Notes: a model not told the origin generated them from the letters alone. A stretch of DNA of 64,000 nucleotides from Crocinitomicaceae bacterium (GCA_022447665.1 JAKVAQ010000001.1:157899-221898), one strand, 5' to 3'; shown: positions 43,500 to 54,617, counted from the stretch's first letter. Program-made: numbers and translations.

Positions 43500-44267
43500 T
43501 TATTGGATAAGAATGTGATTAAGAATATTTATTAATTCTTCTTTCGATTCCCAAATGCTCATGTGTCCGCAGTTTTCTATTGAGTATAACTCAGCATCTA
43601 TTTGATTTTCTTTCAATTCCCCTCCTAACATTTCTGTGCTAATTATTGGATCTTGAGCGCCATGGATTATACTTGCTCGTTGTGCCGAATCATAGTTGGA
43701 CAGTCTATCTCTCATGGCTGATGTGGCTTCTGCTATTGAAGCTACCGACATGTCCTTGGCGCCTTGGATTAGATTTGCAATTGCGCCTTCACAATGTCCT
43801 AGATTTTCTGAAAAGAAAAGATTCGGAATTGCTTCGCTTACAAAGTGATTTTTCTTTGTCTGAATAAGTTCAATAACCCTATTTCTATCCTCCTTTTTCT
43901 GAGCACTATCTTCCCAAAAGTTTGAATGAAGAAGAATGACTTTTATGTCAATTAACTTTTTGATCTCAAGAGCCACATAACCTCCCATGGAATGTCCGAT
44001 AACTGAAGGTTTTGAAATGCCCCGAATCGTCAATAAATCACCAATAGCCTTTGCTACATTCTTTAGTGTATAGGATTTTGATGGTTCTGGAGAAGCGCCA
44101 TGCCCTGGTAAATCGATCATTAAAAGCTGAAAATCATTTTCAAGCTCAGGGATTAGTTCATCCCACATGCTGGAATTTTCTAAAAAGCCATGCAGTAAAA
44201 CCAATGGTTGACCCTGACCTAAAATTTTATAGCCCAGAATTATTTCATCTGATTCAAAAAGAATCAT
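43500..44267 (-). CDS. Alpha/beta hydrolase
   Basis: A 255-residue alpha/beta hydrolase. LVLLHGFLENSSMWDELIP gives the oxyanion-hole HGF, GHSMGGYVAL the nucleophile elbow, IIHGAQDPIIS the acid and ENCGHMSIWE the catalytic His. There is no signal peptide. The substrate cannot be told. Its start overlaps the end of the aminopeptidase P gene by 4 bp (ATGA), so the two are co-translated. Confidence 0.9.
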   Translation of the reverse strand: MILFESDEIILGYKILGQGQPLVLLHGFLENSSMWDELIPELENDFQLLMIDLPGHGASPEPSKSYTLKNVAKAIGDLLTIRGISKPSVIGHSMGGYVALEIKKLIDIKVILLHSNFWEDSAQKKEDRNRVIELIQTKKNHFVSEAIPNLFFSENLGHCEGAIANLIQGAKDMSVASIAEATSAMRDRLSNYDSAQRASIIHGAQDPIISTEMLGGELKENQIDAELYSIENCGHMSIWESKEELINILNHILIQ

Positions 44268-45556
44268 GAATTCATCAGGTCTTCTATTTCCTCCACTTCA
44301 ATTGGAATATTGGCCATTAAGTTTTTAGGTGATCCCGATTTTTGAACGACCAAATCATCTTCAATCCTAATTCCTAAATTCTCTTCTGGAATATATATAC
44401 CCGGCTCGCATGTAAATACCATTCCTTCCTTAATCGGCTCTGTCCACAATCCTACATCATGCGTATCTAAACCAATAAAGTGAGATGTCCCGTGCATGAA
44501 ATACTTCTTATAAGCTGGCCATTTAGGATCTTGGTTCGCAATATCTGTTTTGTCTATAAGACCCAATTGTAAGAGTTGTGCTTCCATTAGCTTTCCAACT
44601 TCTTTATGGTAGTCATGCAACATGGTTCCCTCCACCAATAGCTTTTCAGACTCTTTTTTCACGTGAAGTACCGCATTGTATACCGCTTTTTGACGATCGG
44701 TAAATTTCCCATTAACTGGAAAACAGCGGGTTAAGTCCGATGCATAATTTGCATATTCAGCCCCGAAGTCCATTAAAATCACATCTCCATCCTTACACAC
44801 CTTATTGTTTTCAATATAGTGGAGAACACAAGCGCTTGCTCCCGAAGCAATGATAGGTGTGTAAGCGAATCCCTTAGATCTATTTCTTAGGAATTCATGC
44901 ATGATCTCTGCCTCAATCTCATACTCCATTACATCTGGCTTCAAGAAATCAAGCACCCTTCTTACCCCTTTCTCTGTAATATCACAAGCAGTTTGCATCA
45001 ACTCAAGCTCAATATCTTCTTTTACTGAGCGAATGCGGTGCATAATCGGGGCTGACTTCTTATAAGTATGGGCAGGATGTTTTGCCTGAAAAGCCTTTAT
45101 AAATCTATCCTCTCGAGTTTCAACCTCGGTATTCGCTCGTGTATGCTCATTTGTATTGATGTATACATTTTCTGCCTGAGCCAAAACAACTTTCATTACT
45201 GACTCAAATTGGTCCAACCAATAAGTGTTTTTAATTCCAGAAGTCTCAAGCGCAGCCTTTTTATCAAGCTTTTCCCCCTCCCAAATAGCGATATGCTCAT
45301 TGGTTTCTTTAAGGAAAAGCATTTCTTTATGTTCCTCTAAATGCGCATCTGGGAATATTACCAAAATACTTTCTTCCTGATCTACACCCGATAAATAAAA
45401 GATATCTCTATGCTGTGTAAATGGTAAGGTACTATCTGCACTTACAGGGTAGATATCATTACTGTTGAAAATGGCAACCGAATTTGGAACCATTTGTGCG
45501 ACAAACTTCTTTCTGTTGCGAATGAACAGTTCATTATTTATTCTGTGGTACTTCAT
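44264..45556 (-). CDS. pepP: Aminopeptidase P family (Xaa-Pro aminopeptidase)
   Basis: A 430-residue M24B peptidase. The N-terminal AMP_N domain includes SADSTLPFTQHRDIFYLSG. The pita-bread catalytic domain carries the five metal ligands in DFGAEYANYASDLTRCFPV (two Asp), HGTSHFIGLDTHDVG (His), TCEPGIY (Glu) and GIRIEDDL (Glu). It removes an N-terminal residue preceding proline. There is no signal peptide, so it is cytoplasmic. It is upstream of, and coupled to, the alpha/beta hydrolase. Confidence 0.92.
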   Translation of the reverse strand: MKYHRINNELFIRNRKKFVAQMVPNSVAIFNSNDIYPVSADSTLPFTQHRDIFYLSGVDQEESILVIFPDAHLEEHKEMLFLKETNEHIAIWEGEKLDKKAALETSGIKNTYWLDQFESVMKVVLAQAENVYINTNEHTRANTEVETREDRFIKAFQAKHPAHTYKKSAPIMHRIRSVKEDIELELMQTACDITEKGVRRVLDFLKPDVMEYEIEAEIMHEFLRNRSKGFAYTPIIASGASACVLHYIENNKVCKDGDVILMDFGAEYANYASDLTRCFPVNGKFTDRQKAVYNAVLHVKKESEKLLVEGTMLHDYHKEVGKLMEAQLLQLGLIDKTDIANQDPKWPAYKKYFMHGTSHFIGLDTHDVGLWTEPIKEGMVFTCEPGIYIPEENLGIRIEDDLVVQKSGSPKNLMANIPIEVEEIEDLMNS

Positions 45557-45593
45557 GAGGTGTAAAATTGAAAGAAAGTAAAGTTAGTTTTTT

Positions 45594-45890
45594 TTAGGAG
45601 TTTTCATTCGATTGTTCTTTTCCGAATCGAAGCGCAATCATAATAGGCATCCCCAGGAAAATAGCAATCATTAAGACCCAAGACTTTAGGGTTGGAGTTA
45701 TTTCAACTAACCTTTCCTCACTAACAAACTCTGGCAAGTCCTGCTGAAACAGCAGGCTTGACAGAGGAAGATCTTTTGTATAAGTACCGTTGTCTTCAAC
45801 GATAACTGCCTCAAATATTTCACCCTTGTAAACATAAAAGAATCCAAAGAGAATAACGGCAGCAGAAATACCAATTAACAGCTTTTTCAT
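45594..45890 (-). CDS. Small two-helix membrane protein, function unknown
   Basis: The likely start is ATG 45890 (MKKLLIGISAAVILFGFFYV), giving 98 residues; an upstream start would overlap the bacilliredoxin gene. TM helices are at about 4-24 and 70-88 (WVLMIAIFLGMPIMIAL). Between them lies a periplasmic loop with DNGTYTKDLPLSSLLFQQDL. No known domain. It follows the bacilliredoxin gene by 7 bp, probably in one transcript. Confidence 0.65.
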   Translation of the reverse strand: MKKLLIGISAAVILFGFFYVYKGEIFEAVIVEDNGTYTKDLPLSSLLFQQDLPEFVSEERLVEITPTLKSWVLMIAIFLGMPIMIALRFGKEQSNENS

Positions 45891-45897
45891 GCTGCTA

Positions 45898-46308
45898 TTA
45901 GCAGAATTCTCCGTAAGCCATTTTAAGATTCTCAGCAATCATATCTGGAGTTCTTCCTTCAATATGATGACGCTCTATAAAATGTACTAGACTTCCATCT
46001 TTAAACAAGGCTATAGATGGCGAAGATGGAGGATAAGGAAGTGTGTATTTTCTTGCTTGATCAACAGCTTCAGTGTCAACTCCAGCAAATACTGTTGTTA
46101 AGTTAGATGGAAGTTTATCATTCTCCAATGATTTTATTACACCCGGACGCATTGACCCTGCAGCACATCCACATACTGAATTAATTACGACTAAAGTTGT
46201 TCCTTCTTTCTTTAAAGCTTCATCAACTTCAGCAGTGTTATACAAACTATTAAATCCCGCAGATTCTAGCTCTAGTTTCATCGGTTTTGTTAGTTCTTCT
46301 GGATACAT
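45898..46308 (-). CDS. BrxA/BrxB-family bacilliredoxin
   Basis: A 136-residue thioredoxin-fold protein with the CxC active site in SVCGCAAGSMRPG and the start MYPEELTKPMKLELESAGF typical of the YphP/YqiW family. Bacilliredoxins remove bacillithiol from oxidised proteins. Bacillithiol is made by many Bacteroidota. It ends with an extra Cys (GEFC). A minus-strand -7 element TAACTTTG lies at 46350-46343, 35 bp upstream. The small membrane protein follows 7 bp later. Confidence 0.92.
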   Translation of the reverse strand: MYPEELTKPMKLELESAGFNSLYNTAEVDEALKKEGTTLVVINSVCGCAAGSMRPGVIKSLENDKLPSNLTTVFAGVDTEAVDQARKYTLPYPPSSPSIALFKDGSLVHFIERHHIEGRTPDMIAENLKMAYGEFC

Positions 46309-46354
46309 TATATTCTAATTTTATGTGTTCAATTTACTTAAACAAAGTTATCAA

Positions 46355-47368
46355 TTATTCGTTCATTAGATGATCGAAGCGTCGAATGCTTACATCCTGA
46401 GGTAAAGATCTTTTTCCCTGAAGATATTGTAAGAAGATATTCGCGAAATACGGTGAAATCATGACTCCTTTTGTTCCTAAGCCGTTAAAAACGTGAAGAT
46501 TTTTATGCTCCTTGTGGGTCCCGAGCAGCGGCCTTCTATCTTTTACCGTCGGTCTTAATCCTGCCCATTGATCGAGTACCTCTAATTCGCAATCCACTAT
46601 TTGAGATAGTTTTTCAAGAAGCTCGGCCTTGGCTCCCTCTGTGGTTCGAGGTTCTTTTATTTCCCAATTATAGGTGGCGCCAACTCTATAAATATTCTTT
46701 TCTACAGGTAACACAAACATGTTTTTATTCAAAACGTAATCTATGTTCAAATTCTCTGCTTTAATCAATAGTGTTTCACCGTGTGTTTGATTAAGTGGGA
46801 GGTATTTAAAATATGGGTTTCTCAATAATCCTCTTCCCTCAGTAAATATTATTTCACCCTCTACCTTATCGTACTCAAATTCCTCTTCAACTACGGTATT
46901 GGATTCGGCTTTAAAAAACTCTAAAGAGAGATTAATGTATTCTTCTAACTTCAAATAACCAGATCCGTTTACAACTCCCAAACCATATTCTGCTAACACC
47001 GATGAATTGTAGTTTTCTTCTACTTCATTGTAAAATTGTTGATACGCCTCATCATTATTTCTAGCCCCCCAATCATTTAAATTCTCAATATCTGTAATCA
47101 CCTTTTTGATTGGAAGATTAACGTACAACTCCTTGCCTAAAACATCATTTATCTTGCAATAAAAAGAATGTAAATAAGGCATGAGATCATCCGCCATCCA
47201 GCTTTTGTTCAATCTTCTAAATACTACAGGATTGATTAAACCTGCCGCTGCTCTTGCCGTGGATCTTTCTTTATTATCTACAATTACAAACTTGATCTTC
47301 TCAAAATAAAAATGCCAAGCCAAATTAATCCCAGCTAAACCTGCTCCAACTATTTTATACGCTTTCAT
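46355..47368 (-). CDS. FAD-dependent oxidoreductase (DadA/ThiO-like)
   Basis: From ATG 47368 the protein is 337 residues and starts MKAYKIVGAGLAGINLAWHF, the Rossmann FAD motif GxGxxG at the N-terminus. An upstream ATG would add 21 residues without function. ARAAAGLINPVVFRRL is the usual second motif of glycine/D-amino-acid oxidase relatives. WAGLRPTVKDRRPLLGTH and NGLGTKGVMISPYFA near the end complete the FAD domain. The substrate is unknown. It probably oxidises an amine. It is transcribed alone. Confidence 0.88.
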   Translation of the reverse strand: MKAYKIVGAGLAGINLAWHFYFEKIKFVIVDNKERSTARAAAGLINPVVFRRLNKSWMADDLMPYLHSFYCKINDVLGKELYVNLPIKKVITDIENLNDWGARNNDEAYQQFYNEVEENYNSSVLAEYGLGVVNGSGYLKLEEYINLSLEFFKAESNTVVEEEFEYDKVEGEIIFTEGRGLLRNPYFKYLPLNQTHGETLLIKAENLNIDYVLNKNMFVLPVEKNIYRVGATYNWEIKEPRTTEGAKAELLEKLSQIVDCELEVLDQWAGLRPTVKDRRPLLGTHKEHKNLHVFNGLGTKGVMISPYFANIFLQYLQGKRSLPQDVSIRRFDHLMNE

Positions 47369-47530
47369 GATCCTAATAATCTCCCAACAAAGGTAGGTAT
47401 ACTTGAGTTGCCAAATTATATCTTTATGCATGCCTAATTAACTTCCCAAATATTGAATATGAAATCTTGACGCTTCAAGAATGCAAATGACAAAAGGAAA
47501 TACTAGTTTTGAAAATCAAATTCATACGCT

Positions 47531-49987
47531 GTGTTTAAATCCATCTTCTTTCCCACTGTTCTATTGTTTTCATTTATTTCCTTCGGAAATGAATTAGATA
47601 GTCCTTCAGATTTTTTAGGATACCCTCTGGGAACTTACTTTTCAAGACACCATCAAGTAGTTGACTATTTTGAGCACCTTGAAGAAAGTTCTAATGGACA
47701 AATGATATTAAAAGAATATGGAAAAACGAATGAGAATAGAACTTTACTACTTTCTTTCATCTCTTCAGCTGAGAATATTCAAAACATTGAGGAAATTAGA
47801 AAAGCGCATGAGGATGGTTCAGCTGAAAAAGTGGCTATTGTATGGCTAAGTTACAATGTACATGGTAATGAAGCCTCTTGCACAGAAGCAGCTATGAAAG
47901 CGGCTTATACCCTTTTAACTGAAAAACAAGAATGGCTTAAAGATGTATTAGTCATCATTGACCCTTGTATCAATCCGGATGGGCGAGATAGATATGTTAA
48001 CTGGTATAATCAAAAGAAAAATATATCTCCTGATGTAGACTTTATAAGTGCTGAGCATCAAGAACCATGGCCTGCCGGAAGAGTAAATCATTATTTATTC
48101 GACTTAAACAGAGACTGGTCTTGGTTAACTCAAGTTGAAACAAGAGAAAGAATTAAAGTTTATAACCAATGGCTTCCTCATGTTCACGCCGATTTTCACG
48201 AACAGTTTTATGACGACCCTTATTATTTTGCGCCTGCTGCGCCTCCATTCCATACTGTAATTAGCGATTGGCAAAAAGAATTTCAAACTGGCTTAGGAAG
48301 GCATCACGCAAGTTATTTTGACAAAGAAGGTTGGTTATATTTTACTAGACAATTTTTTGATCTTCTTTATCCTGGTTACGGCGATACGTATCCTACATAT
48401 AACGGGGCAATCGGAATGACATATGAGCAGGGAGGACACGGTGTAGCCGGATTGGCGGTTCAAACTGCTGATGAAGACACACTGACTTTAGTTGATAGAA
48501 TTGAGCATCACTTTACTACAAGTATCTCTACTGTGGAATTTTCTGTAAATAACAAGTTAAAACTTATTGAAGAGTTCAAGAAATACCCAACAAATCAAGA
48601 GTACGAATACAACACATACGTTATTTGGGGTGACGATAACAAATTATTGTTGCTTAAAGATTTAATTCAGGCGCATGGGATAAAATATGGTACCGGATCT
48701 GGACAAAAAATAAGTGGTTATGAATACGAGACTGGAAAACAAGGTCAAACAACCGTAACTAAGAACCATATTATTATTTCAACCCAACAAAAGAAAGGAC
48801 CCTTGGCTACGGTTTTATTTGAACCAAAAACAACTTTAGAAGATTCGGTTACTTATGATTTAACTTCTTGGGCTTTACCATATGCTTATGGTTTGAATTG
48901 TATTGCTAGCGAACAAAAGATAGACATTAGTGACCCTCAAGCTTTTAGTCCTGAATTAAGTTTTGCTGGTGACGACACAGATGCAATTGCTTTTCTTATT
49001 CCCTGGAAGAGTATGTCATCCGCGCGTGTTTTAAGTGCTCTTATAGAAGATAAAATTCGTGTACGTTTTGCCGAGAAACCATTTTCATTTGGTGAAGACA
49101 AATTTGAGAGTGGAACCTTAATCGTCTTAAAATCTGAAAATGCCAATAAAGAGATAGGTACTTCAGTTTTGGGGGCTTGCAAGGAAAATAATGTTTCTTG
49201 TTTCACAACAAATACAGGTATGGTGGATACGGGAAATGATTTCGGTTCGCCAGATGTTAAACTAATTGATCCGCCAAAAGTTGCCTTAATTACAAACCAG
49301 GGATTTGCGCCGGCTATCGGTGAGTTTTGGTATTATTTTGAGCAAGAGTTAAACTATCCTATTACTCTTTTAAATGTCGATGACGTTAGACCAGATGTTC
49401 TAGAGGATATAGATGTCCTTATTGCAACAACCGGAGGTTTGGGTCTGGCTGATTCTCTAATGGCAGAGTGGGTTTCGAATGGTGGAAAGTTGATTGCCGT
49501 AAGCAGTGCTTTAAATAATTTCGGTCCTGATTCAAAATTCAAAATTCGTAATAAGGTATTTGATAATGAAGAGGATGTAGAGGAGGAAAAGGATGCATAT
49601 GAAAATGCACACATTCATTATTGCTCGAGAGACCGTTATGCCATTGGAGGTTCGATTCAAGGTGCTGTTTACAAATGTGTTGTAGATAATACTAATCCTC
49701 TTGCTTTTGGATATGGCAAATCCTACTTTTCACTTAAAAATAGTCCTTCGGCCTACCACTGGTTAAAGAATGGAGAAAATCCAGTTTATTTGGATGCTGA
49801 ATCTGTTCCGGAATCTGGTTTTGTTGGTAACAGGGTTAAGGATGATCAGGCAAAGAGTATGGTATTTTCCGTTGAGAAAAAAGGTGAAGGTTGCGCTATT
49901 TTTATGGTGGATAGTCCGATTTTCAGAGGTTTTTGGGAAAACGGAAAACTTCTTGTAGCAAACGCCATTTTCTTCGTGAATAGATAG
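47531..49987 (+). CDS. Exported M14-family zinc carboxypeptidase
   Basis: An 818-residue protein with start GTG and signal peptide SIFFPTVLLFSFISFGN. The M14 domain covers about residues 40-350. Zinc ligands are in NVHGNEAS (His, Glu) and HVHADFHEQ (third His). Substrate-binding residues are NPDGRDRY and NRDW. A long C-terminal half with a ThuA/GATase-like look follows (TLLNVDDVRPDVLEDIDVLIA), ending without a sorting domain. The family trims C-terminal residues from peptides. It is likely periplasmic. No partner gene is adjacent on its strand. Confidence 0.88.
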   Translation: MFKSIFFPTVLLFSFISFGNELDSPSDFLGYPLGTYFSRHHQVVDYFEHLEESSNGQMILKEYGKTNENRTLLLSFISSAENIQNIEEIRKAHEDGSAEKVAIVWLSYNVHGNEASCTEAAMKAAYTLLTEKQEWLKDVLVIIDPCINPDGRDRYVNWYNQKKNISPDVDFISAEHQEPWPAGRVNHYLFDLNRDWSWLTQVETRERIKVYNQWLPHVHADFHEQFYDDPYYFAPAAPPFHTVISDWQKEFQTGLGRHHASYFDKEGWLYFTRQFFDLLYPGYGDTYPTYNGAIGMTYEQGGHGVAGLAVQTADEDTLTLVDRIEHHFTTSISTVEFSVNNKLKLIEEFKKYPTNQEYEYNTYVIWGDDNKLLLLKDLIQAHGIKYGTGSGQKISGYEYETGKQGQTTVTKNHIIISTQQKKGPLATVLFEPKTTLEDSVTYDLTSWALPYAYGLNCIASEQKIDISDPQAFSPELSFAGDDTDAIAFLIPWKSMSSARVLSALIEDKIRVRFAEKPFSFGEDKFESGTLIVLKSENANKEIGTSVLGACKENNVSCFTTNTGMVDTGNDFGSPDVKLIDPPKVALITNQGFAPAIGEFWYYFEQELNYPITLLNVDDVRPDVLEDIDVLIATTGGLGLADSLMAEWVSNGGKLIAVSSALNNFGPDSKFKIRNKVFDNEEDVEEEKDAYENAHIHYCSRDRYAIGGSIQGAVYKCVVDNTNPLAFGYGKSYFSLKNSPSAYHWLKNGENPVYLDAESVPESGFVGNRVKDDQAKSMVFSVEKKGEGCAIFMVDSPIFRGFWENGKLLVANAIFFVNR

Positions 49988-50012
49988 AAATAATACATCT
50001 GGAGATTTCTTG

Positions 50013-50699
50013 TTAGAGACGCGCAGCCAATGTGGCGATGCTAATCCTACTATTATCAGCTTTTAAAATTTCTTGCGCAGCAGATTCGAGGGTTGCTCCT
50101 GTTGTGAGTACATCATCAATCAATAATATGTGCTTATTTTCAAAAAGCGACGGTCTCGTTAATTGAAAGATAGAGCGGACATTATCCCAACGATCGTACT
50201 TAGAAAATTTGGTTTGAGAAGCATTATACTTCACTCTTTCCAAACCTCTTTTTTCCACTGGAATCTTAGTAATTTCTGAAATACCAGTAGCAATTACAGC
50301 ACTCTGGTTAAATCCACGCAGCCGTTCTTTTTTATAATGAAGAGGAAGTGGAATTATTAGATCTATATCGTGTTCTTTAGGTAAAACTTCGCCCAACATC
50401 CTACCCATATAATGACCGAGCTGTTTACCTCCTTGGTATTTAATTTTCTGTGGTATGTTTTTTACATTCCCTTCCTCGAAGTATTGGTATAAGGCCCAAA
50501 TGTTCTCTACCTCCATTCTACCTTTAAAAACCGATTGTAGCATTTTTTTGGCATGAGCGTCTCCTTTAATAAATTTCATTTCTTGTTTACAATGAAGGCA
50601 AATGAAATCTTCTTTCATCTCTAAATCACGAGAACAAGACTCACATTTTTTGGGGAAAAATAGTTGAAGAGTGGCTTTGGAAACTTCTTCGAGAAACAT
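50013..50699 (-). CDS. comF: ComF family protein (phosphoribosyltransferase fold)
   Basis: A 228-residue protein with an N-terminal zinc ribbon (CESCSRDLEMKEDFICLHC). A type I PRTase domain follows, with the PRPP motif ILLIDDVLTTGATLESA near residue 190. GFNQSAVIATGI and KERLRGFNQ are the ComF signature. In competent bacteria ComF is needed for DNA uptake, and in others its role is open. The gene stands alone. Confidence 0.9.
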   Translation of the reverse strand: MFLEEVSKATLQLFFPKKCESCSRDLEMKEDFICLHCKQEMKFIKGDAHAKKMLQSVFKGRMEVENIWALYQYFEEGNVKNIPQKIKYQGGKQLGHYMGRMLGEVLPKEHDIDLIIPLPLHYKKERLRGFNQSAVIATGISEITKIPVEKRGLERVKYNASQTKFSKYDRWDNVRSIFQLTRPSLFENKHILLIDDVLTTGATLESAAQEILKADNSRISIATLAARL

Positions 50700-51157
50700 A
50701 CAAAAAATTCGTTGATTTTTAACGTCAAAAAGGAGGCAAGTTACGATTAGTTTTTAAACATTATGCTGTTTGAAACTATATTCCTTTAAGTTCTTGGAAT
50801 GGGGGTTCTATTATCCGTACATTTCCTGTCCGCAAGATTTCATGATTGTTGATAAGCCGTGAAAAAAAAATTACGGCTCAACGGTAACACAGGGCTTTCG
50901 GTAGGGCGTGAAAGTAAAATCAGTAGTATTAGCCGTCTTCTAATCTATTGGTTTTGTATTACTTATAGAATTTTGATTTTTGAAACTGTTGAAAACTATG
51001 ATTGCATTGTGAATTAAATAAATTGGCGAAAACCCTAAAATTTCGCGATTTTCGTTCTCCGAATTTCAGGGTTATTTTGATGACCAAATCCTTTTTCAAG
51101 AAGGAGTTTTCCATTGAATATTTGGGCCAAATTTTTAACGAATTATAATAAAGCGCT
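50700..51157. other. Intergenic region upstream of nrdB with hairpins
   Basis: No gene is credible here; reading frames on either strand lack homology. AACCCTAAAATTT (51031-51043) pairs with GAATTTCAGGGTT (51061-51073) in 11 of 13 positions. A smaller hairpin is AGCCGT (50857-50862) / ACGGCT (50874-50879). The first lies 85 bp before the nrdB ATG and could be a leader structure. No NrdR box is evident to me. Confidence 0.4.
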
Positions 51158-52135
51158 ATGTCAGAGAGTATTGAACCAATTTTAAGAGAGAATAAGGATC
51201 GTTTTGTCATTTTTCCAATCCAACATGATGATATTTGGCAATTCTATAAAAAAGCGGAGGCAAGTTTTTGGACGGCGGAGGAGATTGATCTTGCGCAAGA
51301 CATAACCGATTGGCACGAGAAGCTAACAGACGATGAAAGACATTTTATCAAACACGTGTTGGCATTCTTTGCTGCTTCTGATGGAATTGTAAATGAAAAT
51401 TTGGCTGAAAATTTTGTAGCTGAAGTTCAGTATTCTGAAGCGAAGTTTTTTTACGGCTTCCAAATTGCAATGGAGAACATTCACTCCGAAACGTATTCAC
51501 TTTTAATTGATACGTACATCAAAGACACTAAAGAGAAAGATTATTTATTCAATGCTATTGAGAACATTCCTTGTGTTAAAACAAAAGCTGATTGGGCTTT
51601 GCGCTGGATAGATAATGGTTCTTTTGCTGAACGTTTAATCGCATTCGCAGCAGTTGAAGGAATTTTCTTTTCAGGATCTTTCTGCTCAATTTTCTGGTTA
51701 AAGAAAAGAGGATTGATGCCAGGATTAACTTTCTCAAATGAGTTAATCTCAAGAGATGAAGGATTACATTGTGATTTTGCTTGTTTACTTTACAATAACC
51801 ATTTAGTAAATAAGCTTCCAAAAGAAACGGTAACTAAGATTATTACAGATGCCGTTGAAATCGAAAAAGAATTCATTAGTGAGGCTATTCCAGTGAGATT
51901 AATTGGAATGAACTCTGACCTAATGAAACAATATATTGAGTTTGTTGCTGACCGTTTGTTAGCAGAGCTAGATTGCCCGAGAGTATACAACACTACTAAT
52001 CCATTTGATTTTATGGATATGATTAATATTCAAGGAAAAACGAATTTCTTTGAAAAAAGAGTTGCTGAATACCAAAAGGCCGGCGTTATGAGTGATAGTT
52101 CAAAACAGAACTTCTCACTTGACGAAGATTTTTAA
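51158..52135 (+). CDS. nrdB: Class I ribonucleotide reductase, small subunit
   Basis: A 325-residue R2 protein. Metal ligands are visible in [12 protein letters not shown] (Asp), AENFVAEV (Glu), [11 protein letters not shown] (Glu, His), [12 protein letters not shown] (Glu) and [11 protein letters not shown] (Glu, His). The Tyr in [18 protein letters not shown] is at the radical position of the eukaryote-like class Ia enzymes. It generates the tyrosyl radical for NDP reduction. ATG at 51158. nrdA follows after 69 bp in the same direction. Confidence 0.96.
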   Translation: MSESIEPILRENKDRFVIFPIQHDDIWQFYKKAEASFWTAEEIDLAQDITDWHEKLTDDERHFIKHVLAFFAASDGIVNENLAENFVAEVQYSEAKFFYGFQIAMENIHSETYSLLIDTYIKDTKEKDYLFNAIENIPCVKTKADWALRWIDNGSFAERLIAFAAVEGIFFSGSFCSIFWLKKRGLMPGLTFSNELISRDEGLHCDFACLLYNNHLVNKLPKETVTKIITDAVEIEKEFISEAIPVRLIGMNSDLMKQYIEFVADRLLAELDCPRVYNTTNPFDFMDMINIQGKTNFFEKRVAEYQKAGVMSDSSKQNFSLDEDF

Positions 52136-52204
52136 ACCATTTTATTATTAACCCCACTTCGTGCGACATCTCAGATCGTATGGAGTTAAAGAAAAGAGAG
52201 CATT

Positions 52205-54568
52205 ATGTACGTTGTAAAACGCGACTTAAGGAAAGAACCGATTAAATTCGACAAAATCACTGCCCGCATCAAGAAATTATGCTATGGATTAGACTCTATA
52301 GTAAAACCTGAGGTTGTTGCGATGAAGGTGATAGAAGGATTGTATGATGGAGTAACAACAGTTGAGCTAGATAACTTAGCCGCTGAGGTGGCAGCATCGA
52401 AAACAATAGAGCATCCAGACTATGCTTTATTAGCTTCTAGAATTTCAGTATCTAACCTACACAAAAACACGAAAAAGTCTTTTGCTGAGACAATTGAAGA
52501 CTTATACAAATACAAGGATCCAGTAACAGGTGAAAACGCCGCGTTAGTTTCTGACGACGTATATACTATTGTTTCTGAGAACAGAGAGTATTTTGATTCT
52601 CACATCATTTACGATCGTGATTTTAAGTATGATTATTTCGGGTTCAAAACATTAGAGCGTGCGTACTTATTAAAACTTGATGGTAAAGTTGCTGAACGTC
52701 CGCAGCACATGTTAATGCGTGTGTCTATCGGTATTCACAAAGAAAATATTGAGGCTGCTGTTAAAACCTACAATTCTATGTCAGAAGGATGGTTTACGCA
52801 TGCTACTCCAACTTTATTTAACTCAGGTACTCCAAAGCCACAAATGTCGTCTTGCTTCCTACTTCAAATGCAAGAGGATAGTATTTCGGGTATCTATGAT
52901 ACTTTGAAGCAATGTGCTCAGATTTCCCAATCGGCTGGTGGTATAGGACTTTCTATTCACGATATTCGTGCAAAAGGTTCATACATTAAAGGAACAAATG
53001 GTACGTCAAATGGTATTGTACCGATGTTGCGTGTATTTAATGATACGGCACGTTATGTAGACCAAGGTGGAGGAAAAAGAAAAGGTTCTTTCGCTATCTA
53101 CATTGAGCCATGGCATTCTGATATCACTGACTTCTTAGATTTAAAGAAAAACCACGGTAAAGAAGAGCAAAGAGCGCGTGATTTATTCTATGCAATGTGG
53201 ATTCCAGATTTATTCATGAAGCGTGTTGAAGCGAATGGTGATTGGACTTTAATGTGTCCGAATGAGTGTCCAGGTTTATCAGACGCTTATGGAGATGATT
53301 TCGAAGCGCTTTACACGAAATATGAGTCAGAAGGAAGAGGAAGAAAAACGATTAAAGCACAAGATATTTGGTTCAAAATTCTTGAGTCGCAAATTGAAAC
53401 GGGAACTCCTTACATGCTCTACAAAGATGCGGCTAACTTAAAGTCAAATCAAAAGAATTTAGGTACAATTAAATCATCAAACTTATGTACTGAAATCATG
53501 GAGTACACTGCTCCAGACGAAGTTGCAGTTTGTAATTTAGGTTCTATTGCACTTCCAAAATTTGTTGATCCACAAAACAAAACGTTTGATCACAACAAGT
53601 TATTCGAGATCACTTACCAATTGACGATCAACTTGAATAGAATCATTGATGAGAACTATTACCCAGTTGAGGAAGCACGTAATTCAAACATGCGTCACCG
53701 TCCAATTGGAATTGGCGTTCAAGGATTAGCTGATGCCTACATTTTAATGAGATATCCATTTGATTCTGAAGAAGCTAAAAAACTTAATAGTGAAATATTC
53801 GAAACAATTTATTACGCTTCGGTAACTGCTTCTAAAGACCTTGCTCAGAAAGAAGGTGCGTATGAAACTTGGGCTGGATCGCCTATTTCAGAAGGTACTT
53901 TCCAGTTTGATATGTGGAATGTAACTCCTACAGACAGATGGGAATGGGATACTTTAAGAGAAGAGGTTAAAGAGCATGGTGTACGTAACTCATTGTTATT
54001 AGCGCCTATGCCAACGGCTTCCACAGCTCAAATTTTAGGAAACAACGAGTGTTTCGAGCCATACACTTCTAACGTTTACACACGTAGAGTATTATCTGGT
54101 GAGTTTATCGTTGTAAACAAGCATTTACTTAAGGATTTAGTGAAGTTAAACCTTTGGGATGAAGGAATGAAGAATAAATTGATGGCCGCTAACGGTTCGG
54201 TTCAAGATATTCCAGAAATTCCGGAAGACATCAAAGCACTCTACAAGACTGCCTGGGAAATTTCGCAAAAGAAAATTATTGATCAAGCAGCTGATCGTGG
54301 CGCATTCATTTGCCAGTCACAATCACTTAACTTGTTCATGGAGAATGCAAACTTTGCGAAACTAACTTCTATGCATTTCTATGCTTGGAAAGCTGGACTT
54401 AAGACAGGAATGTATTACTTAAGAACTAAGGCTGCAGCTGACGCCATTAAGTTTACCCTTAAGAAAGATGCAGCTCAAATCCCTGTTGCTAAAACGGAAG
54501 AAGAAAGACAAGCTGAAATTGCATGTTCTTTAGATGATCCGGACAACTGTGAAATGTGTTCAGGATAA
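52205..54568 (+). CDS. nrdA: Class I ribonucleotide reductase, large subunit
   Basis: A 787-residue catalytic subunit. Residues 1-95 are an ATP-cone ([20 protein letters not shown]), so dATP inhibition is likely. SSCFLLQM and SSNLCTEIM hold active-site cysteines. [20 protein letters not shown] is the conserved barrel loop, and the C-terminal CEMC is the redox-active pair re-reduced by thioredoxin. It acts with NrdB to make dNDPs. It is followed by about 200 bp and a terminator. Confidence 0.96.
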   Translation: MYVVKRDLRKEPIKFDKITARIKKLCYGLDSIVKPEVVAMKVIEGLYDGVTTVELDNLAAEVAASKTIEHPDYALLASRISVSNLHKNTKKSFAETIEDLYKYKDPVTGENAALVSDDVYTIVSENREYFDSHIIYDRDFKYDYFGFKTLERAYLLKLDGKVAERPQHMLMRVSIGIHKENIEAAVKTYNSMSEGWFTHATPTLFNSGTPKPQMSSCFLLQMQEDSISGIYDTLKQCAQISQSAGGIGLSIHDIRAKGSYIKGTNGTSNGIVPMLRVFNDTARYVDQGGGKRKGSFAIYIEPWHSDITDFLDLKKNHGKEEQRARDLFYAMWIPDLFMKRVEANGDWTLMCPNECPGLSDAYGDDFEALYTKYESEGRGRKTIKAQDIWFKILESQIETGTPYMLYKDAANLKSNQKNLGTIKSSNLCTEIMEYTAPDEVAVCNLGSIALPKFVDPQNKTFDHNKLFEITYQLTINLNRIIDENYYPVEEARNSNMRHRPIGIGVQGLADAYILMRYPFDSEEAKKLNSEIFETIYYASVTASKDLAQKEGAYETWAGSPISEGTFQFDMWNVTPTDRWEWDTLREEVKEHGVRNSLLLAPMPTASTAQILGNNECFEPYTSNVYTRRVLSGEFIVVNKHLLKDLVKLNLWDEGMKNKLMAANGSVQDIPEIPEDIKALYKTAWEISQKKIIDQAADRGAFICQSQSLNLFMENANFAKLTSMHFYAWKAGLKTGMYYLRTKAAADAIKFTLKKDAAQIPVAKTEEERQAEIACSLDDPDNCEMCSG

Positions 54569-54617
54569 TTGTATAAAACAATTCTACTGAACTAAATTCA
54601 GCGACCCAAGGGAACTA

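Noticed and set aside
50959..51210. Minus-strand open frame upstream of nrdB
   Set aside because: It overlaps the nrdB start and promoter area, and its composition is not like the neighbours.
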